DNA of 41,864 nt from SIG607 sp045601805 (GCA_045601805.1 JAZSAJ010000020.1:1-41864); one strand, 5' to 3'. Counted from the first letter of the stretch, positions 8,184 to 15,352 are shown. Program-made: numbers and translations. Notes: generated by a model from the letters alone, not told the origin.

Positions 8184-9467
8184 TTACATATTATCAAGTG
8201 CTTGTTTAATATCGTTAATTAAATCTTCACTGTTTTCAATACCGCAAGAAAAACGAACTAAATCAGGCGAAATGCCGGCTGCGGCAAGTTCTTGTTCGTT
8301 CATTTGGCGGTGGGTTGCGTTTGCAGGGTGCAAACAACAGGTTCTGGCATCGGCAACGTGGGTTTCAATGGCAGCCAATTTAAGATTTTTCATAAAGCTT
8401 TCGGCCGCTTTTCTGCCGCCTTTAACACCAAAACTTACAACACCGCAACTGCCGTTTGGCAAGTATTTTTGGGAAAGTTCATAGTATTTATCACCTTTTA
8501 GTGACGGATACCTAACCCAAGCAATGCGGTTGTCACTTTGCAAGTATTTTGCAACAGCAAGTCCGTTTTCACAATGCTTTTTAATGCGCAAATGCAAACT
8601 TTCAAGACCCAAGTTCAAAAGAAAAGCGTTTTGCGGCGACTGAATAGAGCCGAAATCACGCATAAGTTGTGCAGTTGCTTTGGTTATAAATGCGCCCTCT
8701 AAACCAAAGCGTTCGGTATAGGTTACACCGTGGTAACTATCATCGGGTGTGCAAAGACCGGGGAATTTTTCGGGGTATTTTGTCCAATCAAACTTGCCCG
8801 AATCAACAATACAACCGCCAACCGCAGCGCCGTGACCATCCATATATTTTGTGGTTGAATGGGTTACGATATCGGCACCAAATTCAAAAGGACGGCAGTT
8901 AACCGGGGTTGCAAAGGTGTTATCAATAATAAGCGGAACACCGTGAGCATGAGCCGCATTTGCAAATCTTTCAATATCAAGTACGTCAAGCGACGGGTTT
9001 GCAATGGTTTCGCCGAAAACTGCTTTTGTATTTTCCCTAAATGCAGCATTTAATTCTTCATCGGTGCAATCGGGACGAACAAAGGTAAATTCAATTCCCA
9101 TTCGCTTCATTGTAACGGCAAAAAGGTTATATGTACCACCGTAAATTGCCGACGAGCACACAACGTGGTCACCACAAGAAGCAATGTTAAACACAGAATA
9201 GAACGATGCCGCCTGGCCCGAAGAGGTAAGCATTGCGGCAGTACCGCCTTCCATTTCGCAAATTTTAGCAGCAACGCTGTCGTTTGTTGGGTTTTGCAAG
9301 CGGGTATAAAAATAACCCGATGCTTCCAAATCAAAAAGTTTACCCATATCTTCGCTGGTAGCATATTTAAATGTTGTGCTTTGAATAATGGGAATTTGTC
9401 GCGGTTCACCGTTACCCGGTGTGTAACCGCCTTGAACGCATTTTGTTTCAATATTATAATTGCTCAT
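8184..9467 (-). CDS. metY: O-acetylhomoserine sulfhydrylase (PLP enzyme)
   Basis: Cytoplasmic PLP-dependent enzyme of the Cys/Met metabolism family that makes homocysteine from O-acetylhomoserine and sulfide. The PLP lysine is K207 in THSTTKYMDGHG, with D182 in IIDNTFATP stacking under the cofactor; YTRLQNPT and SSGQAA are family blocks. The size (427 residues) and the insert after GGCIVDSG are typical of MetY rather than cystathionine synthase/lyase. I chose ATG 9467 because GGAGG lies 8 bases upstream; the longer frame runs through the promoter. First gene of a metY-metA operon. Confidence 0.93.
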   Translation of the reverse strand: MSNYNIETKCVQGGYTPGNGEPRQIPIIQSTTFKYATSEDMGKLFDLEASGYFYTRLQNPTNDSVAAKICEMEGGTAAMLTSSGQAASFYSVFNIASCGDHVVCSSAIYGGTYNLFAVTMKRMGIEFTFVRPDCTDEELNAAFRENTKAVFGETIANPSLDVLDIERFANAAHAHGVPLIIDNTFATPVNCRPFEFGADIVTHSTTKYMDGHGAAVGGCIVDSGKFDWTKYPEKFPGLCTPDDSYHGVTYTERFGLEGAFITKATAQLMRDFGSIQSPQNAFLLNLGLESLHLRIKKHCENGLAVAKYLQSDNRIAWVRYPSLKGDKYYELSQKYLPNGSCGVVSFGVKGGRKAAESFMKNLKLAAIETHVADARTCCLHPANATHRQMNEQELAAAGISPDLVRFSCGIENSEDLINDIKQALDNM

Positions 9468-9504
9468 TTTTAACGCCTCCACAATTATGTAAATAATTAT
9501 ATTT

Positions 9505-9533
9505 AGTATACATAAATATTTAGGTTTAGTCAA
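9505..9533 (-). promoter_or_regulatory. Promoter of metY-metA
   Basis: TTGACT, 17 bases, TATACT on the minus strand. The leader would be only about 30 bases, leaving no room for a SAM riboswitch or T-box. Confidence 0.75.
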
Positions 9534-9547
9534 GTTTAATCTTGTCC

Positions 9548-9576
9548 TTGACTTTTATAAAAATGAATAGTATAAT
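9548..9576 (+). promoter_or_regulatory. Promoter of tRNA-Ser
   Basis: TTGACT, 17 bases, TATAAT, 22 bases before the mature tRNA. Confidence 0.75.
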
Positions 9577-9598
9577 ACTGCTTGTCAACGACACACAC

Positions 9599-9687
9599 GG
9601 AGACGTATCGAAGTGGTCATAACGGACATGACTCGAAATCATGATGCCCCTTGAGGGACGAGGGTTCGAATCCCTCCGTCTCCGCCA
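9599..9687 (+). tRNA. tRNA-Ser (anticodon CGA)
   Basis: Acceptor GGAGACG (9599-9605) pairs with CGTCTCC (9677-9683), followed by G and an encoded CCA. The anticodon arm is CATGA-CTCGAAA-TCATG, giving anticodon CGA for codon UCG. A long variable arm (CCCCTTGAGGG) confirms a class II tRNA, and the T arm is GAGGG-TTCGAAT-CCCTC. Its 3' end is duplicated at 9862-9881. Confidence 0.96.
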
Positions 9688-9728
9688 AAAAGCAAAGCCA
9701 CCCTTTATGGGTGGATTTTGTTTTTTTG
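9686..9728 (+). terminator. tRNA-Ser terminator, copy 1 of a 43-nt repeat
   Basis: CCACCC-TTTAT-GGGTGG stem with flanking CAAA/TTTTG and a seven-T run. The whole 43 nt recurs identically at 10796-10838. Confidence 0.85.
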
Positions 9729-9881
9729 TGGAGGGTGAGAACCCGTAGGGTTCGGCGACGCAGTCGAAAAACCGCGATAGGTTTTTCGGTCTGCCAAAGT
9801 CTCGAGCAACGCAGATTTTCCGCAACCGTTCGGAACGGTCGGAAAATCAAGGGCGCAGAGTATCCCTCCGTCTCCGCCAAA
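9690..9881 (+). mobile_element. 192-bp non-coding insertion at the tRNA-Ser 3' end
   Basis: The segment lies between two copies of the 20-bp tRNA end ATCCCTCCGTCTCCGCCAAA, at 9670-9689 and 9862-9881, so one unit is 192 bp. Inside are the terminator and three perfect hairpins: 9739-9753 (GAACCC/GGGTTC), 9765-9788 (CGAAAAACC/GGTTTTTCG) and 9814-9848 (GATTTTCCG/CGGAAAATC with inner ACCGTTC/GAACGGT). The hairpins are joined by GCGACGCAG, GCAACGCAG and GGCGCAGAG linkers. It is clearly richer in GC than its surroundings. It has no credible reading frame. It resembles an integrated palindromic element or the scar of a tRNA-targeting element. Confidence 0.6.
9862..9881 (+). repeat. Duplicated tRNA-Ser 3' end (candidate att repeat)
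   Basis: Exact 20-bp copy of 9670-9689, covering half of the T arm, the acceptor strand and CCA. Such tRNA-end duplications are the usual mark of site-specific integration. Confidence 0.7.
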
Positions 9882-9882
9882 G

Positions 9883-9925
9883 AATAACCGTCATTCTGAT
9901 ACAACGGAATGACGGTTATTTTATG
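9883..9925 (+). terminator. Second terminator after the tRNA-Ser region
   Basis: AATAACCGTCATTC pairs perfectly with GAATGACGGTTATT, followed by a short T-rich tract. It abuts the duplicated tRNA end, so it was probably the original tRNA terminator before the 192-bp insertion. Confidence 0.75.
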
Positions 9926-9996
9926 TTCAAAATCGGTATTTTAAAAACTTTTTGGGAGAGAAACCTCTAAATTGACAATTAAATTCCATTTCAAAA

Positions 9997-10083
9997 CGTT
10001 AAATCACAGATAATCGTTAAATTACAACCATAATCGTTGATTTATAACAGTGATCGTTAAATTACAGGCGGTAATCGTTGAAA
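9997..10083 (+). repeat. Array of five CGTT(A/G)AA-type repeats, period about 20 bp
   Basis: CGTTAAAT/CGTTGATT motifs begin at 9997, 10015, 10035, 10055 and 10076 (spacings 18, 20, 20, 21), with conserved TTACA and TAAT/TGAT parts. The fifth copy supplies the -35 box of the downstream lipoprotein promoter. Spacing near two helical turns suggests a set of protein sites on one DNA face, either operators or transposase-binding sites. The remaining sequence between 9926 and 9996 shows nothing recognisable. Confidence 0.65.
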
Positions 10084-10106
10084 AATAACTTTGAGTATGT
10101 TATTAT
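10078..10106 (+). promoter_or_regulatory. Promoter of the orphan lipoprotein gene
   Basis: TTGAAA, 17 bases, TATTAT. The -35 overlaps the last repeat of the array at 9997-10083. Confidence 0.55.
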
Positions 10107-10140
10107 ATTTACAATGAAAATTGCAAAGGAGAGATTGATT

Positions 10141-10680
10141 ATGAAAACACGGCGTTTTATTACTATGATTCTGTGCTTGTTTGCTGTTCTCTCTCTGCTG
10201 ACTTCTTGTTCTGGCTATAATACCCAAATGCGAAATCACTTAAGCGACGAGGCAAACTATTATTCTTTCTGCGGTATAATCTGCGATATTTATTATTTTG
10301 ACGCAGAGAATAAAAAAGTAAGCCTTCTGGCATCAGATGTAATCCCCGACTGCGATGTTGTCGTTGAACTGACATTTGATGAACGTGACACAATAAAAAA
10401 GTTCTTAGGTAGTGAGCCAAACTCGGAATGGTCTTTGACTGAGTATAGGTTTGCATTTGACATTACAAAAGAGAATAATCAAATTCTTGTGGAAAATGGA
10501 TTCTATGACATCGTTTCTATAAATACCCCTATCGAAATAACCGCATCAAACTTTATCTATATGGATTCTAATTTCTTCTTTATTGCTGCGGTCACTTATA
10601 ACGAAACAACGTTTTTGACTTTTGAAGATGGAATCCAAAATATTCGGGAATTTATTAATGAACATAAGAGTTTGCTGTGA
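10141..10680 (+). CDS. Putative lipoprotein of unknown function
   Basis: 179 residues. A basic N-terminus (MKTRR), a hydrophobic stretch (residues 8-20) and a lipobox LTSC with Cys23 predict export and lipid attachment to the outer face of the membrane. The rest is acidic and soluble with no family I recognise. ATG 10141 has AAAGGAGA 8 bases upstream. The gene stands alone, with repeat arrays on both sides (9997-10083 and 10701-10769) and tRNA-linked insertion scars nearby, so it is probably accessory. Its body is less AAAA/TTTT-rich than neighbouring genes, which could hint at transfer (a weak impression). Confidence 0.75.
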   Translation: MKTRRFITMILCLFAVLSLLTSCSGYNTQMRNHLSDEANYYSFCGIICDIYYFDAENKKVSLLASDVIPDCDVVVELTFDERDTIKKFLGSEPNSEWSLTEYRFAFDITKENNQILVENGFYDIVSINTPIEITASNFIYMDSNFFFIAAVTYNETTFLTFEDGIQNIREFINEHKSLL

Positions 10681-10700
10681 GAAAGAGGTAACAATATTTT

Positions 10701-10769
10701 TGCACCCCCTTTTCTCAAAATGCACCCCCTAAAATGACTTTGCACCTCCTAACCTCAAAAGGGGGTGCA
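10701..10769 (+). repeat. TGCACC(C/T)CCT direct repeats, exact 20-bp period, plus inverted copy
   Basis: TGCACCCCCT at 10701 and 10721, TGCACCTCCT at 10741, and the inverse GGGGGTGCA at 10761-10769 all fall exactly 20 bp apart. A TCTCAAAA or CCTCAAAA spacer is shared by two units. It lies directly after the lipoprotein stop and may act as a protein-binding array, a mobile-element end, or a terminator-like hairpin. Confidence 0.7.
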
Positions 10770-10795
10770 TTTGTATCAAAATTAGGGTTAGTCTT

Positions 10796-10838
10796 CAAAA
10801 AGCAAAGCCACCCTTTATGGGTGGATTTTGTTTTTTTG
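10796..10838 (+). repeat. Copy 2 of the 43-nt terminator repeat
   Basis: Identical over 43 nt to 9686-9728, including the CCACCC/GGGTGG stem and T-run. Here it follows no tRNA; it may end the lipoprotein transcript. Confidence 0.8.
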
Positions 10839-10937
10839 CTCTATTCTCTTTTCACTATTAACTTTTCACTCTTCACTAAAATTGTCGTTTTCAGAGAAAA
10901 GGTGTCAGCTTTTCTGATATATGTCAGCAATATATCA

Positions 10938-10966
10938 TTGAAAACACAACAAAAATATGGTATAAT
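10938..10966 (+). promoter_or_regulatory. Promoter of the 55-residue membrane protein
   Basis: TTGAAA, exactly 17 bases, TATAAT, 40 bases before the ATG. Its quality supports the small gene being real. Confidence 0.75.
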
Positions 10967-11006
10967 TAGTTAAACAAATTTAGGTTTAACAAAGGAGTTC
11001 CGCCTC

Positions 11007-11174
11007 ATGAGAATTATACTTTCAATTTGTTCCTGTTTAATGATGGTAGCTTGTGCCGTTATGACAATAAAACTAATCAAAGAAAAGAAACCCAATACAA
11101 CCCCATATTTAATATTGTCAATTATTACATTTTTAATTGCATTACTAATGTTTTGCAATATGTTGGGAAATTAA
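11007..11174 (+). CDS. Small two-helix membrane protein (55 residues)
   Basis: A short gene with ATG 11007, AAAGGAG 9 bases upstream, a strong promoter (10938-10966) and a strong terminator (11183-11216). The protein has a hydrophobic helix at about residues 2-22, a short charged loop (IKEKKPNTTP) and a second helix at about 34-54. A cysteine cluster CSC sits at residues 8-10, with further Cys at 16 and 50. No homolog comes to mind. The complete expression unit makes a real microprotein likely; a toxin-like or membrane-modulating role is only speculation. Confidence 0.65.
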   Translation: MRIILSICSCLMMVACAVMTIKLIKEKKPNTTPYLILSIITFLIALLMFCNMLGN

Positions 11175-11182
11175 ATTTTAAT

Positions 11183-11216
11183 AAAAAAACACCAGCCAAT
11201 TGGCTGGTGTTTTTTA
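11183..11216. terminator. Bidirectional terminator
   Basis: CACCAGCCAA/TTGGCTGGTG perfect stem with A-run before and T-run after, serving the small membrane protein and the convergent ligase-like gene. Confidence 0.9.
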
Positions 11217-11218
11217 TT

Positions 11219-12415
11219 TTATTCTGCTGTGTAGTTATCAAAGTAACCTTGGATGTAAACAAAGGGTGTGCCTTTATCGCCGGAACCCGAAGTTAAGTCG
11301 CAAAGCGAACCAATTAAATCGGTAAGGCGGCGAGGTGTTGTACCCTGTGCAGCCATATTGCCAACAAGACTTGAGCCGTCTTTTTGAGCAATTTTATCTT
11401 TAATTGCCGCTTTTAATGCATCGCCCGAAAGGTCGGCAAAATCGTTATCGGCAAGGTATTTTAGTTTAAGTTCATTGGGTGTGCCTTCAAGACCGGAAGT
11501 ATATGCAGGGGAAACAACCGGGTCGGCAAGTTCCCAAATTTTACCAACAGGGTCTTTAAACGCGCCGTCGCCGTAAACCATTACTTCAACGCGTTTGCCG
11601 GTTGCTTTAAGCAAGCGCGCCTGAATATCATGTACAAGGTCTTGGCAATCTCTTGGGAAAAGTTTAATTTTATCTTCGGTTGATTTATTAGAGCCAAGCA
11701 AACCGTATTTTTCGTTATAACCGCTGCCATCAATAGGTGCGTTCATAATTTCATCCATACCGTAAACAATTTCGGCACCCGCCCTTTTTAATTTAAGCTT
11801 TGTGCTTTTTCTTGTATGAATATCGCAGTTTAAAACATTTTTGGTATAATTAAGAATAACACGCGGGTCGTTTGCAAAAACAAACTCAACCTCGGCACCG
11901 CACTCGTTAATAACTTCTTTATAGTAATCAACATAGTCAATGCCGGTAAAGGGATGCTTTTCGTAACCAAAAACTTCACGGTATTTTTTTATATCTAAAA
12001 CATCGCTATAGGGATTTACATCAACTTCATCTAATTTTTCGGGGTCAACCAAAGCATTTCCCACTTCGTCACTTGGGTAGCTAAGCATCATAACAATTTT
12101 TTTACAGCCCTTTGCAATACCGCGAAGACAAATTGAAAAACGGTTACGGCTTAAAATCGGGAAAATTACACCCACGGTTTCACCGCCGAATTTTGCCTTA
12201 ACATCACTTGCAATATTATCTACCGTAACATAGTTGCCCTGAACGCGCGCAACAATAGATTCGGTTATGGCAATAATATCGCGGTCGCCAACGGTAAAAT
12301 CCCCGTTGTTTACGGCCTCCATAATACAATCTACAACAATTTGTGCAAGGTCTTCGTTTTCGCGAATAATTGGAGCGCGAAGTCCCCTTGCCACAGTACC
12401 AATCATACGACTCAT
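11219..12415 (-). CDS. CofE-like ligase domain protein (F420-0:gamma-glutamyl ligase family)
   Basis: 398 residues. The N-terminal half (GTVARGLRAPIIRENEDLAQIV, then GDRDIIAITESIVARVQGN) matches the fold that attaches glutamate to coenzyme F420-0 in archaea and actinobacteria. Clostridia are not known to make F420 and no F420 gene is in this window, so the true acceptor is unknown; a peptide- or amide-bond ligase on another metabolite is likely. It is a single gene between terminators and promoters, suggesting a stand-alone function. The start has only a weak ribosome site (AAAGATGGG). Family assignment is fairly firm; the function is not. Confidence 0.8.
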   Translation of the reverse strand: MSRMIGTVARGLRAPIIRENEDLAQIVVDCIMEAVNNGDFTVGDRDIIAITESIVARVQGNYVTVDNIASDVKAKFGGETVGVIFPILSRNRFSICLRGIAKGCKKIVMMLSYPSDEVGNALVDPEKLDEVDVNPYSDVLDIKKYREVFGYEKHPFTGIDYVDYYKEVINECGAEVEFVFANDPRVILNYTKNVLNCDIHTRKSTKLKLKRAGAEIVYGMDEIMNAPIDGSGYNEKYGLLGSNKSTEDKIKLFPRDCQDLVHDIQARLLKATGKRVEVMVYGDGAFKDPVGKIWELADPVVSPAYTSGLEGTPNELKLKYLADNDFADLSGDALKAAIKDKIAQKDGSSLVGNMAAQGTTPRRLTDLIGSLCDLTSGSGDKGTPFVYIQGYFDNYTAE

Positions 12416-12518
12416 AATTAACCCATCTTTACAATAAATTTTTACCTTACTATTTTGCCATAAAATAATTAAAATTTCAAGAAAAAATTTTTAACATTTA
12501 ATACTTTTTTTCATTTTA

Positions 12519-12547
12519 TTGACTTTACCTTTATTTTATTGTAAAAT
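12519..12547 (+). promoter_or_regulatory. Promoter of the DUF4432 gene
   Basis: TTGACT, 17 bases, TAAAAT, 33 bases before the GTG start. Confidence 0.65.
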
Positions 12548-12580
12548 TTAATAAAATAAATAAGCAAAGGAGAATGATTT

Positions 12581-13582
12581 GTGAAATATTATGAAGGTCA
12601 TCCGCTTCAAGTAAAAGGCGCCGAAATTTACACCTTACACGGTGGCAAAGGCGAAGGTATGCGCTTTGTTTATGTGCGCAACGGAAAAGGTCTTGAACTT
12701 TTCATTTCGCTTGACCGCTGTGCCGATATGACACGCGTTATTTATGACGGCAAAAATATGGGGTATCTTTCGCCTTGCGGTAATGTTGCCCCTGCTTTTT
12801 ACGACCACCAAGGCACAGGATTTTTAAAATCTTTTTCGGCAGGGTTCTTTACAACCTGCGGTTTTAACGGCGTTGGCGGTCCTTGCCATGATGAAGGCGA
12901 AGATGTTCCGCTTCACGGCACCATTGGTAATATGCCGGCAGAATTAAACGGAATTGAAGAAAATGAAGACGGATTAACCATTAAAGCAACCGTTCGCGAC
13001 TGTGTTATTTTCGGCAGAAAATTGGTTTTAAAAAGGACTTATTTTGTTTCTTACTTAAATAATGAATTTACCGTTAGCGATACCGTAACAAATGAGGGCG
13101 ACACTACTTCCCCGTACTTAATTTTATATCACTGCAACATGGGTTACCCGCTACTTAGCGAAAACAGTATTGTGCGTTTTCCAAATGAAAGTTACTGGGC
13201 TATTACAGACAACGCCAAAGAAACCATTGACACTGCGCTTATTATGGAAAAACCGCAACAAAACTTTGCCGAAAGATGCTATTTCTTTGATACGGCCATT
13301 GGCAAAAACAACAAAGTTCACACAGGCATTTTTAACCCCGATATTGATGCAGGCGTTGTGCTTTCTTACGACAAAGAAAAACTTCCCTGCCTTACCGAAT
13401 GGAAAATGATGGGCAGACGCGATTATGTTTTGGGCATTGAACCGGGCAACTGTTTCCCCAGTCCAAGAAGCGAAATGCGCAAAAACGGCGTTATAAAATA
13501 TTTGGAACCCGACCAAAGCAACACAACAAGCGTAACCTTTACATTTACTAATACGCTTGACAGTTTTGATAATGAATTCTAA
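12581..13582 (+). CDS. DUF4432 family protein (aldose-1-epimerase-like fold)
   Basis: 333 residues with the beta-rich galactose-mutarotase superfamily character. Visible blocks are LELFISLDRCADMTRVIYDGKN, GFLKSFSAGFFTTCGF, a histidine-bearing VPLHGTIGNMPAE and LILYHCNMGYPLL. These match DUF4432, likely a sugar or sugar-acid epimerase/mutarotase acting in the cytoplasm; the substrate is unknown. The start is GTG with AAAGGAG 8 bases upstream. It stands alone with its own promoter and a shared terminator, so the neighbours do not suggest a pathway. Confidence 0.82.
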   Translation: MKYYEGHPLQVKGAEIYTLHGGKGEGMRFVYVRNGKGLELFISLDRCADMTRVIYDGKNMGYLSPCGNVAPAFYDHQGTGFLKSFSAGFFTTCGFNGVGGPCHDEGEDVPLHGTIGNMPAELNGIEENEDGLTIKATVRDCVIFGRKLVLKRTYFVSYLNNEFTVSDTVTNEGDTTSPYLILYHCNMGYPLLSENSIVRFPNESYWAITDNAKETIDTALIMEKPQQNFAERCYFFDTAIGKNNKVHTGIFNPDIDAGVVLSYDKEKLPCLTEWKMMGRRDYVLGIEPGNCFPSPRSEMRKNGVIKYLEPDQSNTTSVTFTFTNTLDSFDNEF

Positions 13583-13586
13583 AAAC

Positions 13587-13615
13587 AAAAAACTCCTCGT
13601 TCCGAGGAGTTTTTT
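13587..13615. terminator. Bidirectional terminator between DUF4432 gene and rny
   Basis: AAAAAACTCCTCG, loop TTC, CGAGGAGTTTTTT. Confidence 0.9.
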
Positions 13616-13618
13616 ATT

Positions 13619-15169
13619 TTATTTTGCGTAATCAACCGCACGGTTTTCGCGGATAAGATTTACTTTAATTTGGCCCGGGTATTCAAGTTCCTGTTCAATG
13701 CGGTTTGCAATATCACGGGCAACCAATACCATTTGGTCATCAGAAATAACTTCGGGTTTAACCACAATTCTGATTTCCCTACCTGCTTGAATAGCGAAAG
13801 AATTTTCAACACCGCTAAAGGAATTGGCGATTTCCTCAAGTTTTTCAAGGCGTTTAATGTAGTTTTCAATATTCTCTCTTCTTGCACCGGGGCGTGCTGC
13901 AGAAATTGCGTCGGCCGCCTGAACTATACAAGCAATAGTTGTTTTTGCTTCAACTTCGCCGTGGTGGGCATGAATAGCGTGAACAACCGTTTCGCTTTCT
14001 TTATATTTCTTTGCAACTTCAACACCAAGTTGAATGTGCGAACCCTCTTGTTCGTGGTCAAGCGCTTTACCAATATCGTGAAGCAAACCTGCGCGTTTAG
14101 CCAGTGACACATCAACGCCCATTTCAGCAGCAAGCAAGCCCGAAATGTGACATACTTCCAAAGCGTGATTAAGCACATTTTGACCGTAACTTGTGCGGTA
14201 ATGAAGTTTACCCAAAAGTTTAACAAGTTCGGGGTGCAAATTATGAACGCCCGAATCAATTAAAGCGCGTTCGCCCTGCTGTTTAATTACAGCATTAACA
14301 TCGGCGGTTGCTTTTGCAACCATTTCTTCAATTCTTGCAGGATGAATTCTGCCGTCTAAAATAAGTTTTTCAAGTGTAATACGCGCAATTTCACGGCGTA
14401 TTGGGTCAAAACTTGAAACAGTAATTGCTTCGGGTGTATCGTCAATAATTAAATCAACGCCAGTTGCGGTTTCCAAAGCGCGAATGTTACGGCCTTCACG
14501 GCCAATAATTCTGCCTTTCATTTCGTCATTCGGAAGTGCCACAACCGAAACTGTGGTTTCGGAAGAATGGTCTGCCGCGCAACGCTGAATGGCGTGGGCA
14601 ACAAGTTCACGCGCCAAATTATCGGCTTCTTCTTTTGTTCTTTGCTCATATTCAAGGATTTTTGATGCCTTTTCATGAGCCAATTCACCGTCAAGCATTG
14701 AAAGCAAATGCTGTTTTGCCTGTTCGGTTGAAAAACCCGAAATGCGTTCAAGCAAATCTAACTGACTTTTCTTAATTTTTTCACATTCTTCAAGTTTTTC
14801 GTCAATTTCACGAGAACGAACAGCAAGTTTTTCTTCTTTCGCTTCTAAGTTGTCTATTTTTCTTTCAAGGTTCTCTTCTTTTTGTTGAAGTCTGTTTTCC
14901 TGACGAACTATGTCGCTTCTGCGCTCACGCAATTCACGGTCGTTTTCCTGACGGAGTTGCAACACTTCATCCCTGGCTTCAACTAACATTTCTTTTTTCT
15001 TTGTTTCTGCCGTTTTAATTGCATCGTTTAATATTCTTTTTGCTTCTTCTTTGGCTGAGCCAACAGTAATACTGTCTGACTTGCGGCGGTAAGACATACC
15101 AATAAAAAAGCCGATTACAGCCAATACCAATGCAATTACACCGACAATAATGTAGTCTGTAATTGTCAT
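13619..15169 (-). CDS. rny: Ribonuclease Y
   Basis: Membrane-anchored endoribonuclease that starts mRNA decay in Firmicutes. Order of parts over 516 residues: one N-terminal membrane helix (about 5-25), a long charged coiled coil (about 40-190), a KH RNA-binding domain with GRIIGREGR (219-227), and an HD domain with the metal pair HD (364-365). Length and order are standard. Ribosome site GAGG is somewhat distant (about 11 bases). The promoter at 15314-15342 leaves a leader of about 138 bases, possibly used for self-control of its mRNA. Confidence 0.96.
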   Translation of the reverse strand: MTITDYIIVGVIALVLAVIGFFIGMSYRRKSDSITVGSAKEEAKRILNDAIKTAETKKKEMLVEARDEVLQLRQENDRELRERRSDIVRQENRLQQKEENLERKIDNLEAKEEKLAVRSREIDEKLEECEKIKKSQLDLLERISGFSTEQAKQHLLSMLDGELAHEKASKILEYEQRTKEEADNLARELVAHAIQRCAADHSSETTVSVVALPNDEMKGRIIGREGRNIRALETATGVDLIIDDTPEAITVSSFDPIRREIARITLEKLILDGRIHPARIEEMVAKATADVNAVIKQQGERALIDSGVHNLHPELVKLLGKLHYRTSYGQNVLNHALEVCHISGLLAAEMGVDVSLAKRAGLLHDIGKALDHEQEGSHIQLGVEVAKKYKESETVVHAIHAHHGEVEAKTTIACIVQAADAISAARPGARRENIENYIKRLEKLEEIANSFSGVENSFAIQAGREIRIVVKPEVISDDQMVLVARDIANRIEQELEYPGQIKVNLIRENRAVDYAK

Positions 15170-15313
15170 TTAAGGATATTCCTCTCTATATATTAAATGC
15201 GTTTTGTTTTATTATCCGAGGCCGCACTTTAAACCCCGGTATAAAGTTAAAACAGTTAATTCGGTAATTTCGCCAATAATTGCCATAATTAACCAGTGTA
15301 ACCTACTATGTAT

Positions 15314-15342
15314 ATTCTACCACCAATACCACCCTATGTCAA
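15314..15342 (-). promoter_or_regulatory. Promoter of rny
   Basis: TTGACA, 17 bases, TAGAAT on the minus strand; long leader (about 15170-15307). Confidence 0.75.
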
Positions 15343-15352
15343 GGAATATAAA

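Larger units (their letters stand above)
10681..11006. other. Gene-free stretch: what it holds
   Basis: This 326-base gap contains the TGCACCCCCT array, copy 2 of the 43-nt terminator, an AT-rich run of TTTTCACT/CTTCACT motifs (about 10847-10878), and the promoter of the small membrane protein. The frame open from 10734 to 10973 crosses these repeats and is not credible as a gene. Confidence 0.7.

Noticed and set aside
9468..9533. Possible SAM riboswitch or T-box before metY
   Set aside because: The promoter at 9505-9533 leaves a leader of only about 30 bases, and no conserved motif of either class is present.
9526..9904. Several open frames over tRNA-Ser and its downstream insertion
   Set aside because: They read through the tRNA, hairpins and terminator; open frames here come from the higher GC content, not from coding.
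9997..10083. Repeat array as a possible CRISPR
   Set aside because: Units are short, degenerate and nearly contiguous, with no unique spacers and no cas genes in the window.
9960..10770. Region as a complete IS21-type element
   Set aside because: Phased arrays at both ends are suggestive, but they are not inverted copies of one another and no istA or istB gene lies between them.
10734..10973. Open frame of 79 codons across the intergenic repeats
   Set aside because: It crosses the TGCACCCCCT array and the terminator copy, has no ribosome site, and overlaps the promoter of the small membrane protein.
15170..15307. Possible cis-regulatory RNA in the long rny leader
   Set aside because: Only weak pairing around CCGGGG/CCTCGG is visible and no known motif fits; not enough to call a feature.
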